A stretch of 8,029 bases of DNA. It comes from Sphingomonadaceae bacterium (GTDB lineage: Bacteria; Pseudomonadota; Alphaproteobacteria; Sphingomonadales; Sphingomonadaceae). The notes under the pieces are model-generated. The model was not told the origin of the DNA. It did not search any database and was given only the letters and a program-made list of their open reading frames with translations. The DNA is taken from the NCBI GenBank assembly GCA_947442095.1, contig CANEVG010000150.1, forward strand, positions 1 through 8,029. Reading direction: 5' to 3'. This document shows, one piece after another, positions 6,683-8,029 of the stretch; the first letter of the stretch is position 1, and every line of letters starts with the position of its first letter. The position numbers were made by a program, and so were the translations under genes.

Positions 6683-6985
6683 ATGAAATTCGTTCGCACG
6701 ATATTGCTGCTCTTGGGGGTTGCCGCGCTCACTGCGTTTTCGGCCTCGAACTGGCAGCCTGTCGAACTCACGGTCTGGGATGGGCTGAAGCTCGATACCA
6801 AGCTTCCCGCACTGGTCATTGCCGCCTTCCTGCTGGGCCTCTTGCCGATGTGGCTGATCCACCGCGCCACGCGCTGGCGGCTGCAGCGCCGCATCAATAC
6901 GCTCGAATCCTCGCTCGCCAGCACGGCGTCCCTCTCTTCCACGCAGCTTGATGCTGCCACCAGACGAGCACCCGAAACCCCATGA
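6683..6985 (+). CDS. lapA: LapA-domain (DUF1049) inner-membrane protein
   Basis: 100-residue membrane protein (E. coli LapA is 102). It has two hydrophobic helices, at about 5-21 and 41-60, joined by a short loop NWQPVELTVWDGLKLDTK. The Asn-x-x-Pro-Val after the first helix and the Leu-Gly-Leu-Leu-Pro in the second are typical of the family. The tail is basic and helical (RWRLQRRINTLESSLAS), predicted cytoplasmic and possibly coiled-coil. In E. coli LapA works with LapB (YciM) in controlling LPS assembly and LpxC turnover; whether this holds without an adjacent lapB is unknown. Its last four bases are the first of pyrF (ATGA), so the two are probably co-translated, matching the long-standing lapA-pyrF neighbourhood in proteobacteria. 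Confidence 0.85.
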   Translation: MKFVRTILLLLGVAALTAFSASNWQPVELTVWDGLKLDTKLPALVIAAFLLGLLPMWLIHRATRWRLQRRINTLESSLASTASLSSTQLDAATRRAPETP

Positions 6986-7656
6986 GCAACCCCGTCTATC
7001 TCGCGCTCGATCTCCCTCGGCTTGATGCCGCCATCGCGCTGGCCACGAAAGTGCGCGGCCATATCGGCGGGGTGAAGCTCGGCCTCGAATTCTTCTGCGC
7101 GCACGGCCACCACGGCGTGCATGAAGTCGCCAAGCTCGGCCTGCCGATCTTCCTCGATCTCAAGCTGCACGACATCCCCAACACCGTTGCCGCCGCGATG
7201 CAGGCGATCCATGTGCTCGAACCCGCCATCGTCACCGTCCACGCTGCAGGCGGGCGCGCGATGATGGAAGATGCCAAGGCTGCGGCGGGCGAGCGGTGCA
7301 AGGTCGTTGCCGTCACCGTGCTCACCAGTCTTGATGATGATGATCTGACCTCGGTCGGCGTGCCTGGCGGCGCGCACGAACAGGCGCTGCGCCTTGCCGA
7401 TCTGGCGCAGGAAGCCGGGCTCGACGGGATTGTCTGCTCGGGCCACGAAGTCGGTGCAATCCACAAGCGCTGGAAGCACGGCTACTTTGTCGTTCCCGGC
7501 CTGCGCCCCGATATGGGCAACAGTGCAGACCAGAAGCGCATCGTCACCCCGCGCGCGGCGCGCAATGATGGCGCCAGCGTGCTTGTCATCGGCCGCCCGA
7601 TCAGCCGCGCGGAAGACCCGGTCGCTGCCGCGCGCGCCATCGAAGCCACACTCTGA
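6982..7656 (+). CDS. pyrF: Orotidine 5'-phosphate decarboxylase
   Basis: 224-residue TIM-barrel enzyme catalysing the last step of UMP synthesis (OMP to UMP + CO2). All catalytic-site elements are visible: D10 in LALDLP, K32 in GGVKLG, and the D59-L-K61-L-H-D64-I-P-N-T charged network. At the C-terminal end are the phosphate-binding VVPGLRPDMG loop and VIGRPIS. Length is normal for the bacterial group I (short) form. The start is set by the ATGA overlap with lapA; no strong Shine-Dalgarno is visible, which favours translational coupling. The enzyme should be cytoplasmic and act as a dimer, with D64 contributed across the interface as in the family. Confidence 0.97.
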   Translation: MSNPVYLALDLPRLDAAIALATKVRGHIGGVKLGLEFFCAHGHHGVHEVAKLGLPIFLDLKLHDIPNTVAAAMQAIHVLEPAIVTVHAAGGRAMMEDAKAAAGERCKVVAVTVLTSLDDDDLTSVGVPGGAHEQALRLADLAQEAGLDGIVCSGHEVGAIHKRWKHGYFVVPGLRPDMGNSADQKRIVTPRAARNDGASVLVIGRPISRAEDPVAAARAIEATL

Positions 7657-7660
7657 TCCG

Positions 7661-8029
7661 ATGATCCGTTTCAGAACGGCCACCGCCGCCGATGTGCCCG
7701 CCCTGCGCGCTCTGGTGGAAAGTGCCTATCGCGGGGCAAGCGCTCGGCGCGGCTGGACGCATGAGGCCGACCTGCTCGACGATGAGCGGACGAGCGATGC
7801 GGAACTGACCGCAACCATTGCCGACGCGAAGGCGCTGGTACTGCTCGCCCGGATCGACGGCAAGCTGGCTGGCACCGTGACCATCCGCGATCTGGGCAAG
7901 GGCCGCGCGTATCTGGGCATGCTGTGCGTCGATCCGGATCTGCAGAGCGAGGGCCTTGGCCGCGCACTCTTGGCCGATGCGGAAGACATGGCGGCGGAGA
8001 AATTTGGCGCAAAGGTCATGACCATGACC
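7661..8029 (+). CDS. GNAT-family N-acetyltransferase, C-terminus cut off by window edge
   Basis: The first 123 codons are visible, open to the window end. The N-terminal beta-strand/helix is IRFRTATAADVPALRALVES. It is followed by a GWTHEADLL segment found in a recurrent GNAT subgroup, strand LVLLARIDGKLAGTV, and motif A LGMLCVDPDLQSEGLGRALL, in which Q95-x-x-G98-x-G100-R is the acetyl-CoA pyrophosphate loop. The substrate cannot be told from sequence. The ATG lies 4 nt after the pyrF stop and has no clear Shine-Dalgarno, so it is probably translated by coupling with pyrF. About 30-50 C-terminal residues are likely missing. GNAT identity is firm; any link to pyrimidine metabolism would be speculation. 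Confidence 0.88.
   Translation, partial: MIRFRTATAADVPALRALVESAYRGASARRGWTHEADLLDDERTSDAELTATIADAKALVLLARIDGKLAGTVTIRDLGKGRAYLGMLCVDPDLQSEGLGRALLADAEDMAAEKFGAKVMTMT

Noticed and set aside
6643..7683. 346-codon open frame on the minus strand
   Set aside because: It is antisense to lapA and pyrF, which both have clear catalytic or membrane signatures and overlapping starts/stops. No recognisable product.
1..8029. CRISPR array, transposon ends, prophage or defence system
   Set aside because: No spaced direct repeats, transposase, integrase or terminal inverted repeats are visible. All genes belong to conserved chromosomal families.

Overview
The window is high-GC chromosomal DNA from an alphaproteobacterium, most likely Sphingomonadales. 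This rests on base composition, the family variants seen and the gene order, not on a marker gene, so the order-level call is inference. The genes are intact and densely packed. There is no tRNA, rRNA, insertion sequence, integrase or CRISPR array, and nothing in the window looks recently transferred.

Left part (1-3648, minus strand): an envelope lipid-homeostasis operon in the order ydbH - ynbE - ydbL, the same order as in E. coli. YdbH is a large AsmA-like protein anchored in the inner membrane. YnbE is a small outer-membrane lipoprotein. YdbL is a secreted periplasmic protein, cut by the window edge. In E. coli, YdbH and YnbE form an intermembrane bridge that carries phospholipid between the membranes, and YdbL modulates it. 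The junctions here are tightly coupled: the ydbH stop lies within an ATGA, and the ynbE stop shares a base with the ydbL start (TGATG).

Middle (3649-5215): a 107-bp divergent intergenic region separates ydbH from a plus-strand pair. The first gene of the pair is radC, a JAB/MPN metalloprotease-like protein. The second encodes an NRDE/TANGO2-family protein, related to proteins implicated in haem trafficking. It begins on the last base of the radC stop codon.

Right part (5216-8029, plus strand): purB (adenylosuccinate lyase, purine synthesis), lapA (two-TM DUF1049 protein), pyrF (OMP decarboxylase, pyrimidine synthesis) and a GNAT acetyltransferase truncated by the window end. lapA/pyrF overlap by ATGA and the GNAT gene starts 4 nt after pyrF, so lapA-pyrF-GNAT looks like one transcription unit, possibly read through from purB. 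E. coli has lapA-lapB-pyrF; here lapB is missing between the two.

Most of the window is conserved housekeeping DNA. The least expected signal is a 12-bp inverted repeat in the purB leader. As RNA it would bury the purB Shine-Dalgarno sequence in a stem ending two bases before the start codon. Secondary points are the unclear ynbE start, two cysteine pairs and a repetitive proline-rich tail in YdbH, and the radC-TANGO2 coupling.
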